Below, one piece after another: positions 25,352 through 37,100 of a stretch of 64,000 nt of DNA. Under the pieces are notes generated by a model that searched no databases, was not told the DNA's origin, and saw nothing but the letters and a program-made list of their open reading frames with translations. Source of the DNA: Paragorgia papillata (taxonomy: Eukaryota > Cnidaria > Anthozoa > Scleralcyonacea > Coralliidae); the NCBI GenBank assembly GCA_035771165.1, contig JAWNZC010000013.1:2066501-2130500 (forward strand). Direction: 5' to 3'. A program made the position numbers and the translations under genes. Numbering within the stretch: position 1 is the stretch's first letter; each line of letters begins with the position of its first letter.

Positions 25352-25580
25352 CTGTTGAATAACCGGCTTGACGCTCTAACTATTGAGGTACTATTGAGCT
25401 ACTGAGGCTACGTCCACACGTATACGTTTTCGTAGCGTTTTCATATTGTTTCAGGTAAGTAGACCATTGTTTTCTATTCCCTTGAGGACGGAGAACAATA
25501 TGAAAACGCTACGAAAACGTATACGTGTGGACGTAGCCTGAGGCTCAGATGGGGAGCTAAGGTTGGAAGTTCATAGTTGT
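25352..25580 (-). mobile_element. tRNA-derived SINE (family 1) with a nested MITE
   Basis: The SINE head and tail are recognisable at 25355-25405 and 25539-25580. A foldback element at 25406-25538 splits them and duplicates TGA. Confidence 0.6.
25406..25538. mobile_element. MITE nested in a SINE
   Basis: TIRs GGCTACGTCCACACGTATAC and GTATACGTGTGGACGTAGCC continue into GTTTTCGTAGCGTTTTCATA on each side. TGA is duplicated at 25403-25405 and 25539-25541. Confidence 0.7.
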
Positions 25581-25832
25581 TTGTGCTTCTACAAGCTTCT
25601 ACCTTCTTATACATTTGGCATCACTGCATATAATATTCTATTATGCGACATACTCCTTTTGCCTTTCGGTCAACCATTGTGGTACTTATGTTTGCACTAT
25701 ATACAATATGTTTAACCATAGTCCATCGACGAATAGTCTATAAACTCGGCAAACTTCAAAGAGGTTAACAAAAGAGTTTCTGTTTGTGTCAAACCTCTAT
25801 ATCATATTTCATTCTGACAAAGGAGGTTGCGT

Positions 25833-26305
25833 TTAAAGGGCAATAGCACTAAAAATTAAGTTTGTCAAATTTGAAAGAACTCGTAAAATTGTAATAGAAC
25901 ATCCTTTACAACTTTTTCGTATCTCTCTTCGTTTTCAAGATATTTCAATTTGTTTGATATGTAAATGAGATGGTCTCTGACGTCAGGTGTGGGGTAAAAT
26001 ATTTTCACATGTAGCAAAACCAGTTATATCTCTAAATTTGTTCAGCGAAATCATTTGAAACTGTGCACATAAAAACTCCTTGCGACGCTGAACATTTCAT
26101 GTTAGATATGTAAGTGATTTTGCTCTGTATGAAAATATTTTACCCCACTCATGATGTCAGAGACCATCTCATTTACATATCAAACAAATTGAAATATCTT
26201 GAAAACGCAGAAAGATACGAAAAAGTTGTAAAGGATCTTCTATTACAATTTTATGAGTTCTTTCAAATTAGACAAACTTAATTTTTAGTTTGAAATTCCC
26301 TTTAA
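25833..26305. mobile_element. Foldback MITE with TTAA target duplication at the stop codon of the giant gene
   Basis: Left end TTTAAAGGGCAATAGC, right end AAATTCCCTTTAA; the long arms mirror each other around about 26070. TTAA at 25833-25836 and 26302-26305; the latter contains the TAA stop of the gene ending at 26302. Confidence 0.75.
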
Positions 26306-26594
26306 GGTATACCATCTTCTACTTTTATTTGTTTCTTTGGTTTCTTATTTCTGAATAGTAATGCCAAGTGTTTACTTCGCCTTCTGTGGTTTACGTTTAT
26401 GAGTTTGGCTTTGTGTCTCTGATTAAGACGATGAATCTTGGCTTTCTTTCGGTTCGCGGTATTTAATTTACGTTTAAGTAAGCTACTGCCTGTTTTTCTT
26501 TTCTTGTGTTTCACCGAGTTTCGTTTACTGGTTGGTGATATTTTGCCTTTTTTCGATGTTCCCACGACTACCAAAGGAGGGTGTGCAACCGATG
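26302..26594 (-). CDS. Basic C-terminal exon
   Basis: From a TTTTTTAG acceptor it encodes 97 residues: a short hydrophobic start (VAHPPLVVVGTS), then Lys/Arg/His-rich sequence (KRNSVKHKKRKTGSSLLKR, RRRSKHLALLFRNKKPKK), ending VEDGIP and TAA. The TAA is part of the TTAA target site of the neighbouring MITE. Basic tails also end the proteins at 21507 and 35451, a shared theme of this cluster. Confidence 0.65.
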
Positions 26595-29500
26595 CTAAAA
26601 AAAATACGATGATAAGTTTAGTTATAGGGTGATAATGACAATGATAAGGGATTGTTATGACTGCGTGCGAAGAAGGTGACTATAATGAGGATTAGACAAG
26701 AATTGTAGAAAGGCAATGACGATGGGATATGAAAGTGATAACATTGGCAGTGGCAGGGACAGTGACAGACAGTGTCAATGGAAGTGACGATGGCAGGGAC
26801 AGTGACAGTGGCAGTGACAGTGACAGTACCTGTTTCAGTAACTGTGTCAGTGACATGACATGACATAACATAACATAACATAACATAACATAACATAACA
26901 TAACATAACATAACATAACATAACATAACATAACAGGGACTGTGTCAGTGACATGATCTGACATGACAGTAACTGTGTCACTGACATGATCTGACATGAC
27001 AGTAACTGTGTCAGTGACATGACATGACAGGGACTGTGTCACTGACATGATCTGACATGACAGTAACTGTGTCACTGACATGATCTGACATGACAGTAAC
27101 TGTGTCAATGACATGACATGACAGTAACTGTGTCACTGACATGATCTGACATGACAGTAACTGTGTCACTGACATGATCTGACATGACAGTAACTGTGTC
27201 AATGACATGACATGACATGACATGACATGACATGACAGGGACTGTGTCAGTGACATGACAGTAACTGTGTCAGTGACATGACATGACATGACAGTAACTG
27301 TGTCACTGACATGACAGGAACTGTGTCAGTGACATGACATGACATGACAGTAACTGTGTCACTGACATGACAGGAACTGTGTCAGTGACGCGACATGACA
27401 TGACATGATAGTAACTGTGTCACTGACATGACAGTAACTGTGTCAGTGACGCGACATGACATGTAGTAACTGTGTCACTGACATGACAGGAACTGTGTCA
27501 TTGACGCGACAGTGAATGCGTCAGTGACAGTGTCACGACAGTGACATGACAGTGACTGTGTCAGTGACAGTACCATGACAGTGACAGTGATAGTGATAGT
27601 GACAGTGAGAAAATGGATATTTCACTTACTGAAAGGAAGTGTTGTTTCTGGCGCACTGTATGCTAGGCCTTTAAAGAGAAAAATATTTGGTCACGTTATC
27701 TGTTTACTGAATAATTTTCTATTTTCTATCTAATAATTTCCTATTTAAATTTATATTTCGTCACCTCATCTATCCATTCCTATCCTATCCTATCCTATCT
27801 TATTCTATCCTATCCTCAATTCCATTACGCAACGTACTCGAGTCAAAATGAAAATACTCAAAAAATACTATAGAACAACTGTCCCACGATCAATTAAGCT
27901 TAAGTTAATTTTACGAAAGGGGAAAATCTGGAGGACCCGGAGAAGCGCAGGAAAGAACTAACAACTCTACTCACATGATTTCCAAGCTCGAACACCCATT
28001 CTAGCTCGAACACCCATTCTAGCACTAACCCCATCTAACGAGGCTTAGCTTCGGTTCTCAGCTGTGAGAGGCAGTGTACTAACATCACACACCATTTGTG
28101 CTCCTACAGCTGTATCGTTCTTGATATATTACTTCTAACACGTACCTGGGTTTCCACCCGGTGTCTTTGGTGGCAGAGCAGGAGGAACTGGAAAGGGACC
28201 TGGAGGAGGAGGAGGAGGAGGAGGAGGAGCAGCAGCAGGCGGGGGAGGAGGTGGCTTTGGTTTAGGCGTATTGTGAATAATGATTGGAATTGGCGGAGGT
28301 AGATGCCAGTGGTGTGGGTGAGGAAGGATAGGGTGATGTGGATGCGGTAAGAATCCCCCGTGGCCAAATCCAAAGCCTCCGTGTCCAAATCCTGGGCCTC
28401 CGTGTCCAAATCCGAGGCCTCCGTGCCCGAAACCCCCGTGTCCAAATCCGAAGCCTCCGTGCCCGAAACCCATATGACCCCAGCCACCAAAGTCTATCCC
28501 TCCATGTCCAAGGCCGTGTCCCCATCCATGGCCCGTGCCATGCCCCCATCCGTTAATCCATCCCGGACCTGCGCCCATGCCCCAAAAGTGTCCCGCACCG
28601 TGTCCACCGGCGAATGGGAAACTGGCCAAATCGTTTGCGTGGTGGAAAACTGCCGGTGGGTCTACGTGTCCCGGTGGTAGTCCTAACCCCGCGTGAATGA
28701 GTCCATTCATTAACGGTGGAGTGTCTCTGTCGTCGTGCGGCATCACTGTCGAATCGATGTGCCCCGGTGGGATGAGTCCCCCTCCGTAGTGGTGCATGGG
28801 TGGTATTAGCGGAGGGGTATCGTGTGAGTGGAACTGGACCATTGGTGAGTCAATATGTCCGGGGGGTAACAAAGGACCTCCGCGGTGGTGAAGATTATCC
28901 GGGAGTAAAGGTACGGTGTCGCTTTCGTACCTGGGGACAACGGAACTGTCGATATGCCCGGGAGGTAACAATGCCGAGCCGTGCACGAGCGTATCGGGCA
29001 AAAGTGGCGGGCGATCGTTTGAAAAGTGAGGTACAACACTCGGGTCGATATGCCCGGGAGCTAGGTACGGACTTCCGTGCGTTCCCTCGGGGATCAAAGG
29101 CGGCTGATCGCTTTCGTATTTCGGTACTATAGGCGAATCTATGTGGCCAGGAGGTAAAAATGGATGACCATGGTGAGGTGTCTCTGGGAATGACGGTGGG
29201 GAGTCACTTGTGTGTATTGGGACAAACGGAGCATCCACGTGACCCGGAGTAATGTAGGGCGCATGCTCGACAAGCAGCTGATGATTTTGATTCGAGGTCG
29301 GAGCCACGAAGGGAGAATCTATAAATCCAGGATCTGGGAGAACTCCGAAGGGATGGTGATTGGCCAGCAGGAGAGGATCGCCATGTTCGTGAAGATGATA
29401 CGCTCCGGAGTCGAAGTGCGTCGGTCCGATGGTCAATGGATGACCGATTGGGGAGAGCAGGGGAGTTGCCGGCTCGTGCAGGTGAAAAGCCCCGGAGTCA

Positions 29501-31043
29501 AAGTGCCCAGGGTAGGCCAAATCGCCGTGGTGGAGAAAGTCTTCAGACCCGTGGATGATGTTTGAAGGAATGCTGTGGTCAATACCGCGAGCAAAAGTCC
29601 CCGATCCGTGCGCGTGGTAGCCGCCAACGGGAGGCATATAAGCTCCGTAATCTAACCCATGACCCCACATTCCATGGCCGGGCATACCACCATGGCCTTC
29701 GCCATTCATTGGTAGACCCACGGCGTGATACGCGGGTTCTTGTACCGGGGCGTGATTTGTACCACTCATCGCCCACATTCCATGGCCGGGCATACCACCA
29801 TGGCCTTCGCCATTCATTGGTAGACCCACGGCGTGATACGCGGGTTCTTGTACCGGGGCGTGATTTGTACCACTCATCGCCCACATTCCATGGCCGGGCA
29901 TACCACCATGGCCTTCGCCATTCATTGGTAGACCCACGGCGTGATACGCGGGTTCTTGTACCGGGGCGTGATTTGTACCACTCGTCGCGTACGCCGCGTG
30001 AGGCAACACATTGATGTCTGGCATGCCCGATGTCGTGGCCACCACGTGGTTTGCACCACCATCGTAATGAACAGGCGGATGGTATACCATAGTGTGTCCT
30101 GGAGTGTAGTACGAAGGTCCCGGTACGAAATGACTAGTATAGCTAGGCCGGTGTATTGGGGCAAGATGCGGTAAATGTTCGTACGGGTGCGGTCCCATAA
30201 ACATGGCGTCCAGTTTCCAGTTAACCGGAGCGAAACCGTGTGCGTGGATACCCGGGTAAAGGGCATCAAAGACGTGCCTCATGGTGTGGAAGTCTGCGAA
30301 CATATTAGGTGCGTGTATGGGTCCGTGTACGTCTGGGTGGATCGCCGGCATGCCTATCCAACCATGGTTTTGACCTATGTTCATGAATACGTTTGCGCTG
30401 TGGTCTGGTCCATGCGGCATCACAACCAACGGGTATCCCCGGTGCCCGTTCATACTCATTGGGCTCCCCAGCGCTGGTCCGTGTGGCATACCGTGGCCTG
30501 GTCCCATGAGGCCTGGTGCGTTGTGCAAGGAGGCTTCCCAAAGTGGTCCGTACGCATATGAGGCGTAAGGCAAAGAGTTTGTCTTGTTCCATGGAATCCT
30601 TGCTGCTGGTGACCAAACTGATCCCGAAAGGGCTTTAGCGAGCGACGGAGGTGCCAAGAAGGCATGCGGTCCTTTGCCTGAAAGCGAACATACAGATAAA
30701 TGATACAATCAAAACGTTGTCTAACAAGGCATCAAACTGTGTTATCCATCTTTCCATTCGTTTGTTTGTTTGTTTGTTTGTTTGTTTGTTTGTTTGTTTG
30801 TTTGTTTGTTTGTTTGTTTGTTTGTTTGTTTGTTTGTTTGTTTGTTTGTTTGTTTGTTTGTTTGTTTGTTTGTTTGTTCGCTTGCTTATCTGTGTGTGTC
30901 TGTCTGTGTGTCTGTGTGTCTGTGTGTCTGTGTGTCTGTGTGTCTGTGTGTCTGTGTCTGTGTCTGTGTCTGTGTCTGTGTCTGTGTCTGTGTCTGTGTC
31001 TGTGTCCTTGTTCGTGTCCCTGTCTATCTGTCTGTTTGTGCCC

Positions 31044-31138
<95 letters not shown>

Positions 31139-34100
31139 TGTTTATATTTTATTTATGTCAACATTATAGTTCTCTAGAATATTGCAAAAAAATATCGTGA
31201 ATAATGTGTAATTGATACTATTAGTAACGTGTTCTTTTACCTGCAGCAGTGACAGGTCCGACAGGTGCCAGCAGATTTTGATGCGCTCCTCCAAGTAATC
31301 CTCCCACATTGGGTCCTAACAATGCCGACAACGCCGCAAGCGCTCCCATGGTACCACCAAGTACTATCGGGGGAGCACCGGCTGGGCCCCCACCTGCTCC
31401 GCCAGGCGCTCCGCCTGGACCACCACCCGCTCCGGCTGGGCCTCCACCTGCTCCGCCAGGAGGCGCTCCGCCTGGACCACCACCCGCTCCGGCTGGGCCT
31501 CCACCTGCTCCGCCAGGAGGCGCTCCGCCTGGACCACCACCCGCTCCGGCTGGGCCTCCACCTGCTCCGCCAGGCGGTCCGCCTGGACCACCACCCGCTC
31601 CGCCTGGGCCTCCACCTGCTCCGGCTGGGCCTCCACCTGCTCCACCGGGTTGTCCACCTGGTCCTCCAGCGCCACCTGGTCCAGCCTTATTAGCAACTGA
31701 AAAGAATAAGTTTCATTGTTAGAAATATTTGCTCTATTAAACGTGGGTTATGTACATTATCTACACTTATTATAGTAGTGGAAGGCCTCAGTCGGTCGGC
31801 AATCGACCAAGGGTGATGCTCCCTAGCAGTTTGTCATGCTCCGGGGTCGATTGTCGCTGATGAGGTCGATGCAGGAGTGGGATCCTTTGGCGCAGTGGTC
31901 GCGTCTGACCGCGTAGGGAGTCGGCGAACCTACAAAGGCTTCATTTGACGTTTCTTTTAACTTATTCCACAATAACACTTGGATCAAAGCTTTGGTACAA
32001 ATGCTCCAAGTGGCGGTGGAAGGTGTTTATATTGGAGGGGCTAATTCATGTGTTAACCCCTCGTTAGAAATATTGGGGAGCTATAGTCCCCTAGCAGCCC
32101 CCATGTTCTGCCGCCCTTGAGTGTTCCCCATTTTACGAATGACGCTAATTCAGTGGTTCATATATTAACTCGAACGAAGCACGTGTTTTTGAAATAATCT
32201 TTTTCTTCTGAGTTCTTCCGTGACAAGAGAAAGATTACCTTTGGATAACACCAGTTATAGAACTCGACGGCGACCAAAGGTAGGACTGCATTGGTGTTGT
32301 ATTGAAGCGATAATATCTCCGTTATCGCTTTACTTAATAAGGACCTCGTATACTGCTCTTACTATCTGAAACTTCGAGGGAGACATGATTGTTCTTTGGC
32401 GGGGCCGACTCCCCTAGTGCCGACTCCCCTAGCAGTGCCTGTGTTCGACGCCACTTTGGGTTAAAGATAGAAACACGAGCCATTATTACCTCCGGCTAAG
32501 GCGGCCGCCAGAGGACCAGCCGCGGATCCCAGCTTTCCCGGTGGTGCAGTAATGACGTGACTACTCTTCGGCTTTGACGCGATGGCAGCTAACTGGGCCT
32601 CGTTAGCAGCTGGAACGGCACCTACTGCGAAGATCTCGACGCCCGTTTTCTTCAACGCGTTTGCCGGTCCCACGGGATTATCGTCCGATGGTCCGGCCGT
32701 GATGACCGCCAGCGCTTTGGGAGTGTTTCCTCCTCTTGCTAGAGGCATCATCGAGGTCTTTGCTATGTCGAGGGCTTGACCGAGAGTGTTTCCAGGTCCC
32801 AAATAGCCCGCATTATCTATCCCACTCAAGACGTCACCTTTGTTCATGTGTGTCTGTAGGTCGAAGTTCATTTTTGCAAGGGGGCCAACGGAGATCAAGC
32901 CAACGCGTGCTTTGTCCTCGCTAATGTCTAAACCTGCGACCGCGCCTTTTGCGAGCCCTTTTAACCCATCGAGGCCTCCGTTTTTAGCAAAATTGGGATC
33001 TTTAGAGCCACCCACAACTAAGCCAACATCAATTGGCTCTCTGGAAACACCACCAGCTCCTCCACCTATTCCACCAGCACCTGCTCCACCTGGCCCTCCT
33101 GCCCCACCAGCACCTGCTCCACCAACGCTTCCTGCTCCACCAGCACCTGCTCCACCAAGTCTTCCTGCTCCTGTTCCTAGCTTACCTCCAGCTGCTTCAC
33201 CTGGTGCTCCTCCACCTGCTGCTCCTCCAGGTCCTCCACCTGCTCCTCCTCCGGGTCCTCCACCTACTCCTCCTCCGGGTCCTCCACCTGCTGCGCCTCC
33301 AGGTCCTCCACCTGCTCCTCCTCCGCGTCCTCCACCTGCTCCTCCTCCAGGTCCTCCACCTGCTCCTCCTCCAGGTCCTCCACCTACTCCTCCTCCGGGT
33401 CCTCCACCTGCTCCTCCTCCGGGTCCTCCACCTGCTCCTCCTCCAGGTCCTCCACCTGCTGCTCCTCCGGGTCCTCCACCTGCTCCTCCTCCGGGTCCTC
33501 CACCTGCTCCTCCTCCAGGTCCTCCACCTGCTGCTCCTCCGGGTCTTCCACCTGCTCCTCCTCCAGGTCCTCCACCTGCTCCTCCTCCGGGTCCTCCACC
33601 TACTCCTCCTCCGGGTCCTCCACCTGCTGCTCCGCCACCCGCCGCTCCGCCGGGTCCTCCACCTGCTGCGCCACCACCTGCGCCTCTATCACCAGCAGCC
33701 CCACCTCCTGCACCTCCACCACCAGCTCCACTACCTGCTCCACCACCTGCTCCACCACCTGCGCCTCCACCTGCGCCTCCACCAGCTCCACCGCCTGTCG
33801 ATCCTGCATCTTGTGATGTTCTTCCAGGACTACCACATCCATTGTTTCCATAAACGTAACTTCCTCTTCCTGTTTCTTGAGATGGTAGAATCGGTCTATT
33901 GGAAATGTCTAACTGCAAACCGTTGCCCAGGTTAGCATCTGCCATGTATTTGACTTAATTTAAAAGATAAAAAAAGAAGAAATCAGTGCGACCCATCATA
34001 ACTTCAGCGGTGGGAAGCAGTGCGCAAACAGCTTGTGCCACCCATGCCTCCCTGTTCCTTTCGTCTCCCGCCTCAAACGGAACGCCGGCAACGCAAGCTC

Positions 34101-37100
34101 ACAACCCAACACGCACATTCACACTCGCACGCACAACCAAACATACACACACATTAAAGTCTGGTTTCCATAAGATCGTCTCAATCGGCTGAAAATCCAA
34201 TCAGATTGGGCGATTCGAGATATCTCTAGTCTGGTTGTCGTGAGTGAAAGCACACTTTTACACGCGAAGCAAACTTGCCGACATTTCTTTGACTGAGCTC
34301 ACCTTTGCTAAGCGTATACGACAAAGGCCCCGCCACGGACGGCGCATCTTCAAAGGCAGTAACAAACACATGATCGTCTTTCGGATCCGATGCAATCGCC
34401 TCCAACTCACACCTGTTTACTTCAGGACCGACGCCAACCGCGTAAATTTCTACACCAATATCCTTGAGACGTTGAGCAGCCTCGTTGGCATTGTCGTGCC
34501 ATATTCCTGCCGTTATAAGAACCACAACCTTAGCAATACGCCCTTCCCTCCCGGTTGGAAGCACAGACAGCCGTACCATGTCCAATGCTTGAGCTGTTTC
34601 GGTTCCTGGGCCGGGATACTCAGCTTTGAGGAATGCTGATTTCAGAAGTTCCTTCGAAGAGTAGTCTTGTAAGTCAAACGTCATTTTGGAAAGCGAGCCA
34701 TAGGAGACCAAAGCTACTCGTACTCTGTCCCGATCTACGTCGTATTTCTCGGCAATGCTGTCTGCTAATGCCAGACACGTCTTGTAGTGGCCGGAAATGT
34801 CAAAGTTGTCGTCTTTTGATCCGCCAATAACAAATACAAGATCCATTTTGTCAACGTTGGAAACTAAATGGAGGCAAAGTATAAGTTAATAGAGTAACAT
34901 GCCTCGTACACATGCATGCTCTGATACAATGAGGTCCAGCTAGTCAGCTGTTTAGACGTCGCTCTTCTGTCGAGTCAAATCCAACTATAAAAGATTCGAC
35001 TAAAATGCGTCACAAGTGTGGCAAATCTTTATTCGTCAGATCTGTGATGGATTTGGTTTATGTGATTGGTTGGCTTATATGAAGTACATGAAGCCAAATA
35101 AATCAAAATGGCGCCAGTTAATAGAACTCGACACATGTTATATGACTGGTCAATTAGTTTAATTTGACTCGACTAAAATCCATCGTATGAATCCACGCCG
35201 CTCTTGTGTTAGGTAATCCAGGATGCTCTCATAGATTTCAAGCTAGTTTGACTTAGATTTGACATTGTCTTCATATACGTTGGATTGTGATGGATTTAAG
35301 CTAAATAATTAGATTTGACTCTACACAAAACTGCGACGTCTAAATGAAACCAACCAACATTGTTTGCCAACGAAAGGGTCATGCATTCTTTTTGTTCCTA
35401 TTTCCCTCCTTGCAAATAAATCTGAAAATTAAAAGACATGTTTTTACTTACTATCTTCCCGCTTTGAACTGTTTAAAAGATAGATCATCTCCTTTCTTCA
35501 ACGGTTTGCTTCTGTTGGTTTCAATATTCCCACTCTCCGAATAACTTTTGGCATTATGTTTTTTCTTTCCTTCTTTATAAAGTTCCAGTCTTGCATTTCT
35601 AAGGGTATCATTCGTATTCTTTCCATGTAAATTATTCTTAAAACGTGTTGAAAAATTAGCAATGGTTGGTCTCTTCCCACTGCTGTTGTATGGCGAAAAA
35701 TGCTTCCTTCTCTGTGTTCTAGTATTATTATTAATGTCATACTCTTTCTCATTTTCTTTATCCTTGATTGAATTTACAAACGCTGTTTTTCTCTTCCCAC
35801 TACTGTTGTATGGCGTAGAATGCTTCCTCCTACTCTGTGTTCTAGTATTATTATTAATGTCATACTCTTTCTCACTTTCTTTATCCTTGATTGAATTTAC
35901 AAACGCTGTTTTTCTCTTCCCACTGCTGTTGTATGGCGTAGAATGCTTCCTTCTTCTCTGTGTTCTAGTATTATTATTAATGTCATACTCTTTCTCACTT
36001 TCTTTATCCTTGATTGAATTCACAAACGCTGTTTTTCTCTTCCCACTGCTGTTGTATGGCGTAGAATGCTTCCTTCTTCTCTGTGTTCTAGTAGTATTAT
36101 TAATGTCATACTCTTTCTCACTTTCTTTATCCTTGATTGAATTTACAAACGCTGTTTTTCTCTTCCCACTACTGTTGTATGGCGTAGAATGCTTCCTTCT
36201 TCTCTGTGTTCTAGTATTATTAATGTCATACTCTTTCTCACTTTCTTTATCCTTGATTGAATTTACAAACGCTGTTTTTCTCTTCCCACTACTGTTGTAT
36301 GGCGTAGAATGCTTCCTTCTTCTCTGTGTTCTAGTATTATTAATGTCATACTCTTTCTCACTTTCTTTATCCTTGATTGAATTTACAAACGCTGTTTTTC
36401 TTGAGTGTGGGGCGAGTTTCTTGAAATGTACCTTCTTAGTCTTGTTTGTAGAACCATTGTAAGGTTGCTGTTGGTTCTTGCGGTTGTTGTTGCTGTGAAA
36501 CGATACAAAACCTTCTGTTCCATGGATTCCAAATGTTTCTTTTCCTATAAAATCAATTATAAATGTGTTACTCCGAGTGACAAACCAATGAACCATACTG
36601 GACAAGTAGAGAAAACTCTACTTGGCCCGGCTGGGATTTGAACGCGCGACCTTCGGTTTACTAGTCCGATGCTCTACCAACTGAGCTACAGGTCAAGTTG
36701 GGAGCTGAAGGTCGAATGATAGTACTTAAGCCGGTTTTACACTGCCGAATTTTGTCGCGCGAAGCGACCTTTTTCTTTGTCTTATGACCACTCGAGTGGA
36801 ACTAATTAGATAACTAATTCGAATAAAATTCGCCAGTGGAAAACCGGCTTTAGGCTATTTGATATTTAGAAAGAGTATCTAGACAACAGTCTTCGTCACT
36901 TGGAGTAGCACATTATTATTCTCTACCCGAGTTCACCGCTGTCCCACAATTATAATAGATCACCTGTACTCTATTCACCAGTGACATCCTAGTCAATCGA
37001 GATATGGTCTGGAAACTCGGCAAACTTCAAAGCGCCTATAATGAGCTGGGATTTTATGTTCAACCGTACCTTACACCGTGCACATCCTTTGTTTTAGGTT

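Noticed and set aside
33033..33935. Plus-strand Pro/Ala- and Leu/His-rich frames opposite the Gly-rich vWA exon
   Set aside because: Antisense shadow of the minus-strand exon, which continues into a genuine vWA domain.
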